In this document: in pieces, positions 15,233-21,919 of the stretch
Layout of the letters: each line of letters starts with the position of its first letter
How positions within the stretch are numbered: the stretch's first letter is position 1
Source: CAZPKH01 sp964407165
Lineage (GTDB): Bacteria; Bacteroidota; Bacteroidia; Bacteroidales; Muribaculaceae
DNA length: 21,919 nt
Reading direction: 5' to 3'
Assembly (NCBI GenBank): GCA_964407165.1
Contig: CAYOUJ010000040.1
Coordinates: 1-21,919, forward strand
The notes under the pieces: generated by a model
Seen by the model: the letters and a program-made list of their open reading frames with translations, nothing else
What the model was told of the DNA's origin: nothing
Database searches by the model: none
Position numbers and translations under genes: made by a program

Positions 15233-15541
15233 ATGAAGAAAGGAAAAAGCATACTTGAAAGCCTATCCCCCCACCTGTTCTGGGACATGGACACCCGGGA
15301 GCTGGACTGGGACACGTACCCGGCCCATATAATTCAGCGCGTGCTCGAATACGGACAAATAGACGATTGGCGAGCAATCCGCGACCACTATGGCGTGGCC
15401 AAGATTGCCGAATACTGCAAAACCCTACGCACACTCGACCCAGTGGCGCTGTCATTCATCGTCGGCCTCTCCGGCACAAATATTGAAGACTACCGATGTT
15501 ATCACTTCGCACGATTGAACCCCACACCTTGGAACTCTTGA
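15233..15541 (+). CDS. DUF6922-like protein, putative antitoxin of an AbiEii-type pair
   Basis: The 102-residue protein has the pattern LSPHLFWDMDTRELDWDTYPAHIIQRVLEYGQIDDWRAI (about 8-46), then YGVAKIAEYCKTLRTLDPVALSFI, and ends RCYHFARLNPTPWNS. It matches, from memory, the small DUF6922 proteins found before AbiEii nucleotidyltransferase toxins in Bacteroidota. It overlaps the toxin gene by 46 bases, strong evidence of coupling. The ATG at 15233 lies nine bases after the promoter -7 box. GC is lower than in the surrounding genes. The antitoxin role is by context. Confidence 0.75.
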   Translation: MKKGKSILESLSPHLFWDMDTRELDWDTYPAHIIQRVLEYGQIDDWRAIRDHYGVAKIAEYCKTLRTLDPVALSFIVGLSGTNIEDYRCYHFARLNPTPWNS

Positions 15542-16110
15542 GGCATCTTTGCCGCTTGCCTGAGCTTGAAGGTACGCGCCTTGTAGGCGGCACTGCACTC
15601 GCCCTGCAATACGGTCACCGGATATCGGTTGACCTTGACTTTTTCGGCTCGTTCGACAAAGACCTTGATTTTGAGGCTCTATGTCGCCAAGTGGGTAAAA
15701 CAGAGATGTTGTCTCAATCCAAAATAATAAAGGTTTTAAAGATAGACGGCATCAAGGTTGACTTCGTAGAATACAGCAATCATCCATGGATTGACGAGCC
15801 TATAATTGAGGATGGTATACGCATGGCCTCGCCCCACGACATCGCTGCCATGAAAGTGCTGGCAATTGACGGTCGAGGAACGCGCAAAGACTTTGTCGAT
15901 ATGTATTATCTCCTCCAGCATTTTACTATGCCGGAAATACTCCAACTTTATGAACAGAAGTTTCCGGCTGCATCACGTTTCCGTGCTATGATGTGCATGA
16001 CGTATTTCGTGGATGCTGAAAAGGCAGAAATGCCCCGGATGCTTATTGACAATGTTTCTTGGGAAGACATGAAAGAACATATCCGACAAGAGACATTCAA
16101 ACTTCGCTAA
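15496..16110 (+). CDS. AbiEii/AbiGii-type nucleotidyltransferase toxin
   Basis: The 204-residue protein has the nucleotidyltransferase signature RLVGGTALALQYGHRISVDLDFF: GG at 31-32 and the metal-binding Asp pair at 46 and 48. The third motif is IKVDFVEY, and the later segment MKVLAIDGRGTRKDFVDMYYLL (conserved Lys and Asp) is typical of AbiEii. Such toxins of type IV systems add nucleotides to tRNA or other acceptors, causing reversible growth arrest, and often act in phage defence. It overlaps its partner by 46 bases. GC is clearly lower than the chromosome, so it is probably acquired. The end lies five bases from the convergent acyltransferase gene. Confidence 0.85.
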   Translation: MLSLRTIEPHTLELLRHLCRLPELEGTRLVGGTALALQYGHRISVDLDFFGSFDKDLDFEALCRQVGKTEMLSQSKIIKVLKIDGIKVDFVEYSNHPWIDEPIIEDGIRMASPHDIAAMKVLAIDGRGTRKDFVDMYYLLQHFTMPEILQLYEQKFPAASRFRAMMCMTYFVDAEKAEMPRMLIDNVSWEDMKEHIRQETFKLR

Positions 16111-16115
16111 GAATT

Positions 16116-17135
16116 TTACTTAAAGATGCGCGGGAGGAGGCGGCGCAGGAGCAGCCCCAGGCAAAGTGTGATGGCCAGGATGACCACGGCCACCAGCAGT
16201 CCTATGAACATGTCAGGATGCCAGCCCGTGAAGTGCTCGGGTATCCAGCCGTGAATGTGGTTGGCCTCGCGCAGGGGGCCGAGGATAAACATGTGCAGCC
16301 CGAGCACCAGCAGCGTCAGGCCGCCCACCCAGACAAGCAGCCGACGCCAACGTGTCAGGCTAAGCAGCATGGCCAGGTACAGTATGCCACCCGTCCACGC
16401 CATAGCCTTGAGCATAGGCGGGAAGTAATGTGGCGAGATGATGAGATGGTGGAAGTTGGAAAAATTATAGCGCGCAAACGACCACACAATGCCCAATACC
16501 ACCAGCAGCAGCGTCAGCGGGCAGAATATGCGCCCCGACGTGAGCAGGTCGCGCAGCAAGTAGCCCGCGAGCATGATAGGATAGATCAGGAACGCCTGGC
16601 TGAGCATCAGCGGCAGGTGCAGCTCCTTGACGGCCAACACCCACCCTATAAGCGAGATGGCGACATGCAGCGCCACGCGCCAGGGGGTGCGCAGCTGCAG
16701 GTGCTCCACTGTGTATAGCATGACAGAGGCGTAGAGGAGCGTCAGCAGGAACCATAACGGGGCGTTGTGCACCGCCGCGAAGGTGAAGTAGCCCTCCCAG
16801 TGCCAGTGCTCCATCTTGTACACCAGCAGCTCGATGACAAACGAGATGGCAAAGAAAACCAAGAAGGGAGCCACTATGGTGTGCATCTTCGACCGCACAA
16901 ACGTCTTCGCATCGCGCTCAGGCTTAATAAAGATACCGCTGATAAAGAAAAACATAGGCATGCCAAATAACGCCAGATAGTCTTTTGGCGCCACGTTGGT
17001 ATGATACCAGATTACACGCAGTATGCCGATAGCCTTGGCAATGTCGAGGTAGGCCACGCGCCCCGTCTGCGGGTCGCGTAGCCCCTCCTCGCCCCAAAAC
17101 GGGCGCGTCATCCATCGAGCCAGCCGCTGTAGCAT
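16116..17135 (-). CDS. Membrane acyltransferase, family 3 (OafA/WecH-like)
   Basis: The 339-residue protein has YLDIAKAIGILRVIWYHTN (about 29-47), the opening helix of acyltransferase-3 proteins with the conserved His, then GMPMFFFISGIFIKPE and about nine more hydrophobic helices. RSKMHTIVAPFLVFF fits the usual basic loop before helix 3. These inner-membrane proteins move acetyl or other acyl groups onto surface sugars. The TAACTTTG box (plus-strand 17140-17147) ends four bases before the ATG, so the mRNA may be leaderless; a second ATG at 17111 is an alternative. Normal GC and no disruption, in contrast to the second acyltransferase at 20759-21780. Confidence 0.85.
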   Translation of the reverse strand: MLQRLARWMTRPFWGEEGLRDPQTGRVAYLDIAKAIGILRVIWYHTNVAPKDYLALFGMPMFFFISGIFIKPERDAKTFVRSKMHTIVAPFLVFFAISFVIELLVYKMEHWHWEGYFTFAAVHNAPLWFLLTLLYASVMLYTVEHLQLRTPWRVALHVAISLIGWVLAVKELHLPLMLSQAFLIYPIMLAGYLLRDLLTSGRIFCPLTLLLVVLGIVWSFARYNFSNFHHLIISPHYFPPMLKAMAWTGGILYLAMLLSLTRWRRLLVWVGGLTLLVLGLHMFILGPLREANHIHGWIPEHFTGWHPDMFIGLLVAVVILAITLCLGLLLRRLLPRIFK

Positions 17136-17139
17136 GCCG

Positions 17140-17147
17140 CAAAGTTA
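17140..17147 (-). promoter_or_regulatory. -7 box of the acyltransferase gene
   Basis: Minus-strand TAACTTTG ends four bases before the ATG at 17135. No convincing TTTG at the -33 distance. Confidence 0.5.
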
Positions 17148-17240
17148 CAAATATTTTCGCGGTTGCTCATACAGAAACAATCAATCACGCGAAGGAACAA
17201 AAGAACAAAAAGAATTTTTATTTTTAATTTATTGATTTAT

Positions 17241-17548
17241 TGTTTCTTGTAACTATTCACCGAATATAATTCATTAGGCATTTCTGCCCCAAAGGGGCAG
17301 TTTGATGATAACCCCGGGCAAGCGAAGCGCAGCCCGGGGTGAAAAACAAACCGCCCGGACATGCACCCCAAAGGGGTGCGCTGATGATCGGCTCAACTAT
17401 CATCAGCGCACCCCGTTGGGGTGCCGGGGCGCGAGGACGCCGCCCCGCTCCCCCGGGCTGCGCTTCGCTTGCCCGGGGTTATCATCAGCGCGCTCCTTTG
17501 GAGCGCATTTATAATAATATTGGTATTCGGTGAATAGTTACTGTTTCT
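17241..17548 (+). mobile_element. MITE-like palindromic element with 18-bp terminal inverted repeats
   Basis: The ends GTAACTATTCACCGAATA (17249-17266) and its exact reverse complement (17524-17541) bound about 290 bases. TGTTTCT flanks the element on both sides (17241-17247 and 17542-17548) as a possible 7-bp target duplication, with one extra T on the left. Inside are short hairpins such as CTGCCCC-AAA-GGGGCAG and GCACCCC-AAA-GGGGTGC, a 36-bp perfect inverted repeat (17304-17339 with 17451-17486) and a 16-bp one (17373-17388 with 17399-17414). No transposase is encoded. Most of the gap between the acyltransferase and the next gene is this element. Confidence 0.72.
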
Positions 17549-17612
17549 GATGTTTCCAATGTTTCTGTATGAGATTGCGACAAATTCGCACACAAGCGCT
17601 GTTGCCGCGCCG

Positions 17613-17620
17613 TAACTTTG
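17613..17620 (+). promoter_or_regulatory. -7 box before the holin-like gene
   Basis: TAACTTTG, 33 bases before the ATG at 17654. The -33 box is not clear. Confidence 0.5.
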
Positions 17621-17653
17621 CCACACAAACCAAAACCAAAACGCACCGTCACC

Positions 17654-17986
17654 ATGGACACACTCACCGTCACCGTCTCGTTGCTCACCGCCCTGGGCGG
17701 CTTCGAGCTGGTAAAGTATCTGCTCAACCGGCGCAGCAACACGCGCATAGTCCGCGCACAGGCCTCCGCCGAAGAGTTTCACGCGCTGCGCGAGTACAAC
17801 GAATTTCTCCAGCAGCAGCTCTCCGCCTCCGAGGCGCGCCACGCCGACCAGACCGCCCTCGTCCGGCGTCTCAACGACGAGCTGCTCACCCTCACCCGCG
17901 ACAAGAGCGCCGCCGAGGCCGAGCTGTCGCTCAAGCGCTGCGAAGTCCGCTCCTGTCCACGCCGCCAGCCCCCCTCCGACTTCTAA
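17654..17986 (+). CDS. Small membrane/coiled-coil protein, holin-like partner of the amidase
   Basis: The 110-residue protein has one hydrophobic helix (about 4-20, VTVSLLTALGGFELVKYLL), then a long coiled coil (30-95), and ends CEVRSCPRRQPPSDF. The Cys-x4-Cys-x2-R-x-P-P ending resembles small proteins found before phage-type amidases in Bacteroides, where a holin or spanin-like role is suspected; I cannot assign it firmly. The ATG at 17654 fits the helix and the 33-base spacing from the promoter box. An amidase gene follows after a repeat-rich spacer. Confidence 0.6.
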   Translation: MDTLTVTVSLLTALGGFELVKYLLNRRSNTRIVRAQASAEEFHALREYNEFLQQQLSASEARHADQTALVRRLNDELLTLTRDKSAAEAELSLKRCEVRSCPRRQPPSDF

Positions 17987-18077
17987 AAACCCTCGATCCC
18001 TCTCGATCCCTCTCGATAGACAATCGATGATCCCTCGATTCCTAAAATAAACTCCTAAACTCCTAAACCCCTAAACT
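17987..18077 (+). repeat. Spacer with CTCGATC and CTCCTAAA tandem repeats
   Basis: CCCTCGAT-type units (17992-18041) are followed by a 10-base tandem AACTCCTA (about three units, 18046-18077) that runs into the amidase ATG. Related ATCGAT-rich spacers lie at 4207-4250 and 20685-20745. Confidence 0.6.
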
Positions 18078-18662
18078 ATGATTATCTTAATCGACAACGG
18101 CCACGGCCGTAACACACCCGGAAAGTGCAGCCCCGACCGCCGCCTGCTGGAATGGAAATACACACGCGAGATAGCCGACGACCTCGTCGGCGCCCTGCGC
18201 GCCCGCGGCATCGACGCGCGCCGCATAGTCACCGAAGACACCGACGTCAGCCTCGCCGAGCGCTGCCGCCGAGTCAACGCCGTCTGCTCGGAGCACGGCA
18301 CCGCCAACGTGCTGCTCGTCTCCATTCACTGCAACGCCGCCGGCATGGGCACGCAATGGCTCTCAGCCCGCGGCTGGAGCGCATTCGTCTGCCCCACAGC
18401 CTCGGCACGCTCGCGCCGTCTGGCCGAGACGCTCTTCGACGCCGCCCGCGCACAAAGCCTCACGACACGCCAGCCCGCCCCTGCGCAGAAATACTGGACC
18501 ATGAACCTCGCCATCTGCCGCGGCACGCGCTGCCCGGCCGTGCTCACCGAGAACCTCTTCCAGGACAACCGCGACGACGTCGACTTCCTGCTCAGTCCCC
18601 AGGGTCGCGCCGCCATCGTCGCCCTCCACGCCGACGCAATCACCGCTTATATCAACCCTTGA
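18078..18662 (+). CDS. N-acetylmuramoyl-L-alanine amidase (Amidase_3)
   Basis: The 194-residue protein is a bare catalytic domain without a signal peptide. Zinc ligands are His 9 (IDNGHG), Glu 25 (LLEWKYTRE) and His 84 (SIHCNAAG); the catalytic Glu is 158 (PAVLTENLFQDN). It cuts the bond between muramic acid and the stem peptide. Lack of a signal peptide and the small membrane protein upstream fit a phage-type endolysin with a holin-like partner, so the two may be a prophage remnant or a tamed lysis pair. High GC matches the chromosome, so acquisition is not recent. Confidence 0.85.
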   Translation: MIILIDNGHGRNTPGKCSPDRRLLEWKYTREIADDLVGALRARGIDARRIVTEDTDVSLAERCRRVNAVCSEHGTANVLLVSIHCNAAGMGTQWLSARGWSAFVCPTASARSRRLAETLFDAARAQSLTTRQPAPAQKYWTMNLAICRGTRCPAVLTENLFQDNRDDVDFLLSPQGRAAIVALHADAITAYINP

Positions 18663-18666
18663 AAAA

Positions 18667-18698
18667 TTTGCATAGTATGGAGTTTTTTCGTACCTTTG
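18667..18698 (+). promoter_or_regulatory. gyrB promoter
   Basis: TTTG (18667-18670), 20 bases, TACCTTTG (18691-18698). gyrB begins at 18745, giving a leader of about 40 bases. Confidence 0.72.
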
Positions 18699-18744
18699 TA
18701 CCTGATTTTTGAGAACATCTAAACAGACATCACTATAAAGCATT

Positions 18745-20682
18745 ATGGCTGAAAAAGAAGAGGAATACAGTGCCAGTAATATCCAAGTGCTTGAAGGCTT
18801 GGAGGCCGTGCGCAAGCGCCCGGCAATGTACATCGGCGACATTTCTAGCAAAGGTCTCCACCACCTGGTCAACGAGGTGGTAGACAACTCCATCGACGAG
18901 GCCCTCGCCGGCTTCGCCACCCACATCGACGTCACCATCAACACCGACAACTCCATCACCGTCATCGACAACGGTCGCGGCATCCCCGTCGACATGCACG
19001 AGAAGGAGCACAAGAGCGCCCTCGAGGTCGTCCTCACCGTGCTCCACGCCGGCGGCAAATTCGACAAGGGTTCATACAAGGTCTCCGGCGGCCTCCACGG
19101 CGTCGGCGTCTCGTGCGTCAACGCCCTGTCTTCTTACCTCCGCGCCGAGATACACCGCGACGGCAAGGCATACGTCCAGGAATACGCCTACGGCAAGCCC
19201 ACCAGCACCCTCCGGGTAGTCGGCGAAAGCAACCATACGGGCACATGCATCATGTTCAAGCCCGACGACTCAATATTCACCGTCACCGTCTACGACTATG
19301 ACATACTCTCAAAGCGCCTCCGCGACCTGGCCTTCCTCAACGCCGGCATCACCCTGACACTCACCGACCTCCGCGAGGTAAACGAGCAGGGCGAGGCCCG
19401 CTCCGAGACATTCTACTCCAAGGACGGCCTGCGCGAGTTCGTCGAATACATCGACAAAAACAAGGAGCCGCTCATCGACGACATCATCTGGATCAACACC
19501 GAGCGCGCCGGAGTCCCCATCGAGGTGGCCCTGACATATAACACCTCGTTCAACGAGAACGTATACTCATACGTCAACAACATCTTCACCCAGGAGGGCG
19601 GCACTCACCTCGCCGGTTTCCGCCGCGGCCTGACCACCACCCTCAAGAAGTATGCCGAAGACAACAAGTTCCTCGAGCGCGCCAAAATAGACGACGTCAG
19701 TGCCGAAGACTTCCGCGAAGGCCTCACCGCCGTGGTCTCCGTGAAAGTGCTCGAGCCGCAGTTCGAGGGACAGACCAAGACCAAGCTCGGCAACAGCGAA
19801 GTCGGCACCGCCGTCAACGCCGCCGTCACCGACGCCCTCAAGCTCTACCTCGAGGAGCACCCCAACCAGGCCAAGCTCATCTGCGAGAAAGTGGTGCTCG
19901 CCGCCCAGGCCCGCAAGGCCGCCTATAACGCCCGCCAGCGCATCCAGCGCAAGTCCCCACTGTCCGGCGGCGGTCTCCCCGGCAAGCTCGCCGACTGCTC
20001 CAGCCGCACCGCCGAAGACTGCGAGCTCTTCCTCGTCGAGGGCGACTCCGCAGGCGGCACCGCAAAGCAGGGCCGCGACCGCGTATTCCAGGCAATCCTC
20101 CCCCTGCGAGGCAAGATACTCAACGTCGAAAAGGCCATGGAGCACCGCATCTTCGACAACCAGGAGATTACCAGCCTCTTCCGCGCCCTCCGCGTCACAA
20201 TCGGCACCGACGACGACCCCAAGGAGGTAAACGTCTCAAAGATCGCCTACCACAAGATCATCATCATGACCGATGCCGACGTCGACGGCGCACACATCGC
20301 AACGCTGCTCATGACATTCTTCTTCCGCCGCATGCGACCCGTCATCGAGAAAGGCTACCTCTACCTGGCCACCCCGCCGCTGTACAAGTGCACCTGCGGC
20401 CGCGACAAGGAATATTGCTGGACCGACCAGCAAGTGCAGATGTTCATGGACCGCCACCCCGGCCGCAAGACCGCCGTGCAGCGCTACAAAGGTCTGGGCG
20501 AGATGAGCGCCGAAGAGCTCAAGGAGACCACTATGGACCCCGAGCAGCGCATGCTCAAGCAAGTGCAGATCAGCGACGCCGCCGAGGCCGACCGCATCTT
20601 CTCAATGCTCATGGGCGAGGACGTAGGCCCGCGCCGCGACTTCATCGAGGCCAACGCCACCTACGCCAACATCGACGCCTAA
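18745..20682 (+). CDS. gyrB: DNA gyrase subunit B
   Basis: The 645-residue protein shows the complete GyrB layout. The GHKL ATPase domain has EVVDNSIDEA, DNGRGIPVD and VLTVLHAGGKFD; the transducer domain follows; the Toprim domain has EGDSAGG and DADVDGAHI; the end has YKGLGEM. It forms the A2B2 gyrase that introduces negative supercoils. The length is typical of Bacteroidota, which lack the large insert of gamma-proteobacteria. It has its own promoter. An ATCGAT-rich palindrome follows the stop. The MAEKEEEYSASNIQVLEG start is the usual one. Confidence 0.97.
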   Translation: MAEKEEEYSASNIQVLEGLEAVRKRPAMYIGDISSKGLHHLVNEVVDNSIDEALAGFATHIDVTINTDNSITVIDNGRGIPVDMHEKEHKSALEVVLTVLHAGGKFDKGSYKVSGGLHGVGVSCVNALSSYLRAEIHRDGKAYVQEYAYGKPTSTLRVVGESNHTGTCIMFKPDDSIFTVTVYDYDILSKRLRDLAFLNAGITLTLTDLREVNEQGEARSETFYSKDGLREFVEYIDKNKEPLIDDIIWINTERAGVPIEVALTYNTSFNENVYSYVNNIFTQEGGTHLAGFRRGLTTTLKKYAEDNKFLERAKIDDVSAEDFREGLTAVVSVKVLEPQFEGQTKTKLGNSEVGTAVNAAVTDALKLYLEEHPNQAKLICEKVVLAAQARKAAYNARQRIQRKSPLSGGGLPGKLADCSSRTAEDCELFLVEGDSAGGTAKQGRDRVFQAILPLRGKILNVEKAMEHRIFDNQEITSLFRALRVTIGTDDDPKEVNVSKIAYHKIIIMTDADVDGAHIATLLMTFFFRRMRPVIEKGYLYLATPPLYKCTCGRDKEYCWTDQQVQMFMDRHPGRKTAVQRYKGLGEMSAEELKETTMDPEQRMLKQVQISDAAEADRIFSMLMGEDVGPRRDFIEANATYANIDA

Positions 20683-20688
20683 CCCCAT

Positions 20689-20742
20689 CGATAGCCCATC
20701 GACCACCATCGATAATCATCGATGATTATCGATGGGCTATCG
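20689..20742 (+). repeat. Nested palindromes after gyrB
   Basis: A perfect 30-bp palindrome (20706-20735), centred on ATCGAT, lies inside a larger inverted repeat: CGATAGCCCATC (20689-20700) pairs with GATGGGCTATCG (20731-20742). It could form a strong hairpin that ends gyrB mRNA on either strand, but no T-run follows. Confidence 0.7.
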
Positions 20743-20758
20743 ACATTACCCCCCGCCA

Positions 20759-21780
20759 ATGAAGCAAGCCACCGTCACCGCCACCTCCTCCCGCCGCGCC
20801 GACCTCGACACCGTCGGCGGCATTTGCATTGTCTACATGATCATAGGACATGTATGCGGCACAGACATGAGAGAACACATCGAATGGCTCACACGAGTAT
20901 TTTTCTTCTTCATGGCTTGGTTCTTCTTCAAGGCCGGCATGTTTCATCGTCCTGACAAGACCTTGAAGCAGATTGTCATGGGGGGGGTAAAAAGCTGATT
21001 ACCAATTATTTAGCATTTTCATTCTTGGCCCTTTTGCTATTTTGGTCTAAATCCTTAGTAGTCAATCATGGGTTCACTATGGAAATGATTTATAATCCGG
21101 TGGCAAACATTGTCATTTACAGCGCAATATATGAAGACCTGCCTCTTTGGTTCCTCTTTACTCTGTTTTTTGTGCGCATCTTTGGACAACGGTTGCTTTC
21201 ATCAAGGTTTGCCCCAGTTTGGGCACTTCTCTCCCTTGCAATAGCTTACGGCCTTGACAAGCTATACCCGCTCCCTATCCTCTGGGGCGGCAGCATATTC
21301 CTGGGGCTTTTCTTCTATTGTGCAGGCTATTGGCTTAGAGACATGCAGTATCGCAAGCACATATTTGCCATAGCGGTCGCCGCATATATTTTAATCTACG
21401 TTTTCTGCCCTTCTCATGTCGATTTTCGCTCCGACCATTGCTCCGACGGTTATTTCATTGCCTTTGTCGTCAGTGCATTGGCTGCTTGCGTAACGTTCAA
21501 CAATCTTGCCAAGGTGCTCCCAATAAGATTCATTGCAAGCATCGGCCGCGACTCCATGAGCTACTACGTCATACACTTCCCGATAATCATTCTTATCAAT
21601 TACATTTTCAACCTCCTTGGGATGAGCCAAGACCGCTGGACCGTCGTAGGCACGTGCTGCGTAGCACTCCTCGTCATCCTGCCGCTGTTCAACCGGTGGT
21701 ACCTGCGGCACTGGCCCGCCATCGAAAGCCGCATCGCCCGGTGGCTCCGCCTCACCCCTCCCACCCCCGCCCCCGCCTGA
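20759..21780 (+). pseudogene. Second acyltransferase-3 protein, frameshifted at a G8 tract (possibly phase-variable)
   Basis: The first 80 codons (20759-20998) encode RRADLDTVGGICIVYMIIGHVC, with the conserved His, and a second helix, then stop just after ATG-G7-TAA. From 21001 the next frame continues KKLITNYLAFSFLALLLFW and about eight more helices to 21780. Adding one G to the run at 20980-20987 (G8 to G9) or removing two would join the halves into a protein of about 340 residues, the same size as the intact acyltransferase at 16116-17135. The likely role is acylation of surface sugars in the inner membrane. The middle part has lower GC than both ends. A true mutation or sequencing error is also possible. 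Confidence 0.8.
20980..20987 (+). repeat. G8 homopolymer in the acyltransferase gene
   Basis: Eight G in a row, exactly where the reading frame is lost. Runs of this length slip during replication in many bacteria and switch surface genes on and off. Confidence 0.75.
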
Positions 21781-21792
21781 AAACACGCTCCA

Positions 21793-21907
21793 CCACAAAA
21801 ACACCGAATGATTTGCCACAAAAACACCGAATGAAATGCCACAAAAACACCGAACGAAACACCACAAAAACACCGAACAAAACACCACAAAAACACCGAA
21901 CGCCCCT
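21793..21907 (+). repeat. Five copies of a 23-bp tandem repeat
   Basis: Five units of exactly 23 bases (21793, 21816, 21839, 21862, 21885) each begin CCACAAAAACACCGAA and vary in the last seven bases. No spacers are present, so it is not CRISPR. It starts 12 bases after the acyltransferase stop and may go on beyond the window. Confidence 0.92.
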
Positions 21908-21919
21908 CTAAAAAAATTT

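Noticed and set aside
17302..17533. Reading frames of 60-70 codons inside the palindromic element
   Set aside because: They are made of hairpin arms and exist in several frames and on both strands.
21793..21907. CRISPR array
   Set aside because: Units are contiguous with no spacers, and no cas gene is near.

Overview
The window looks like chromosomal DNA of a high-GC Bacteroidales bacterium, probably near Muribaculaceae; the family is an inference. The signs are many promoters of the Bacteroidota type (TTTG, about 19 bases, TAnnTTTG), a GldH lipoprotein, a RicT/PSP1 protein next to ribonuclease Y, Wzi-like and lipocalin-like envelope proteins, and little sign of Shine-Dalgarno sequences. No plasmid or complete prophage is seen.

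Left part (1-6357). A tRNA-His, cut by the window edge, and a dolichol-phosphate-mannose-synthase-like glycosyltransferase lie on the minus strand. A divergent promoter region then starts a plus-strand surface-polysaccharide operon: Wzi-like outer membrane protein, lipocalin-like lipoprotein, LegB-like sugar-nucleotide 4,6-dehydratase, an ATP-grasp enzyme and a NeuB/LegI-type nonulosonate synthase. The last three point to a sialic- or legionaminic-acid-like sugar, but the other pathway steps are not in the window.

Middle (6358-13182). A housekeeping run holds a small coiled-coil protein, ZapA, ribonuclease Y, RicT, GldH and a CCA-adding enzyme. A lower-GC Fic protein with a Bro-N-like N-terminus overlaps the end of the CCA gene by 8 bases. 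A C-rich/G-rich repeat family has spread through this run: inside the zapA end, between zapA and rny, and inside the ricT start. In both genes it reads in the same frame.

Right part (13183-21919). A non-coding stretch holds a candidate structured RNA with a strong terminator. Then come an ATP-grasp pseudogene (two TAG stops and a frameshift), an FlK-like thioesterase, a DUF6922/AbiEii-type toxin-antitoxin pair, an acyltransferase on the minus strand, a MITE-like palindromic element with terminal inverted repeats, a holin-like plus amidase pair, gyrB, and a second acyltransferase broken at a run of eight G. The window ends in five copies of a 23-bp tandem repeat.

Most interesting points: the coding-tolerated repeat family with long homopolymers in ricT, the G8 tract that may switch the acyltransferase, the Bro-N/Fic fusion with a C-terminal inhibitory motif, the shared palindromic TTTGCCG sites in two adjacent promoters (one being the toxin-antitoxin promoter), the candidate RNA at 13477-13632, and five promoters lying only 4-9 bases before the start codon.
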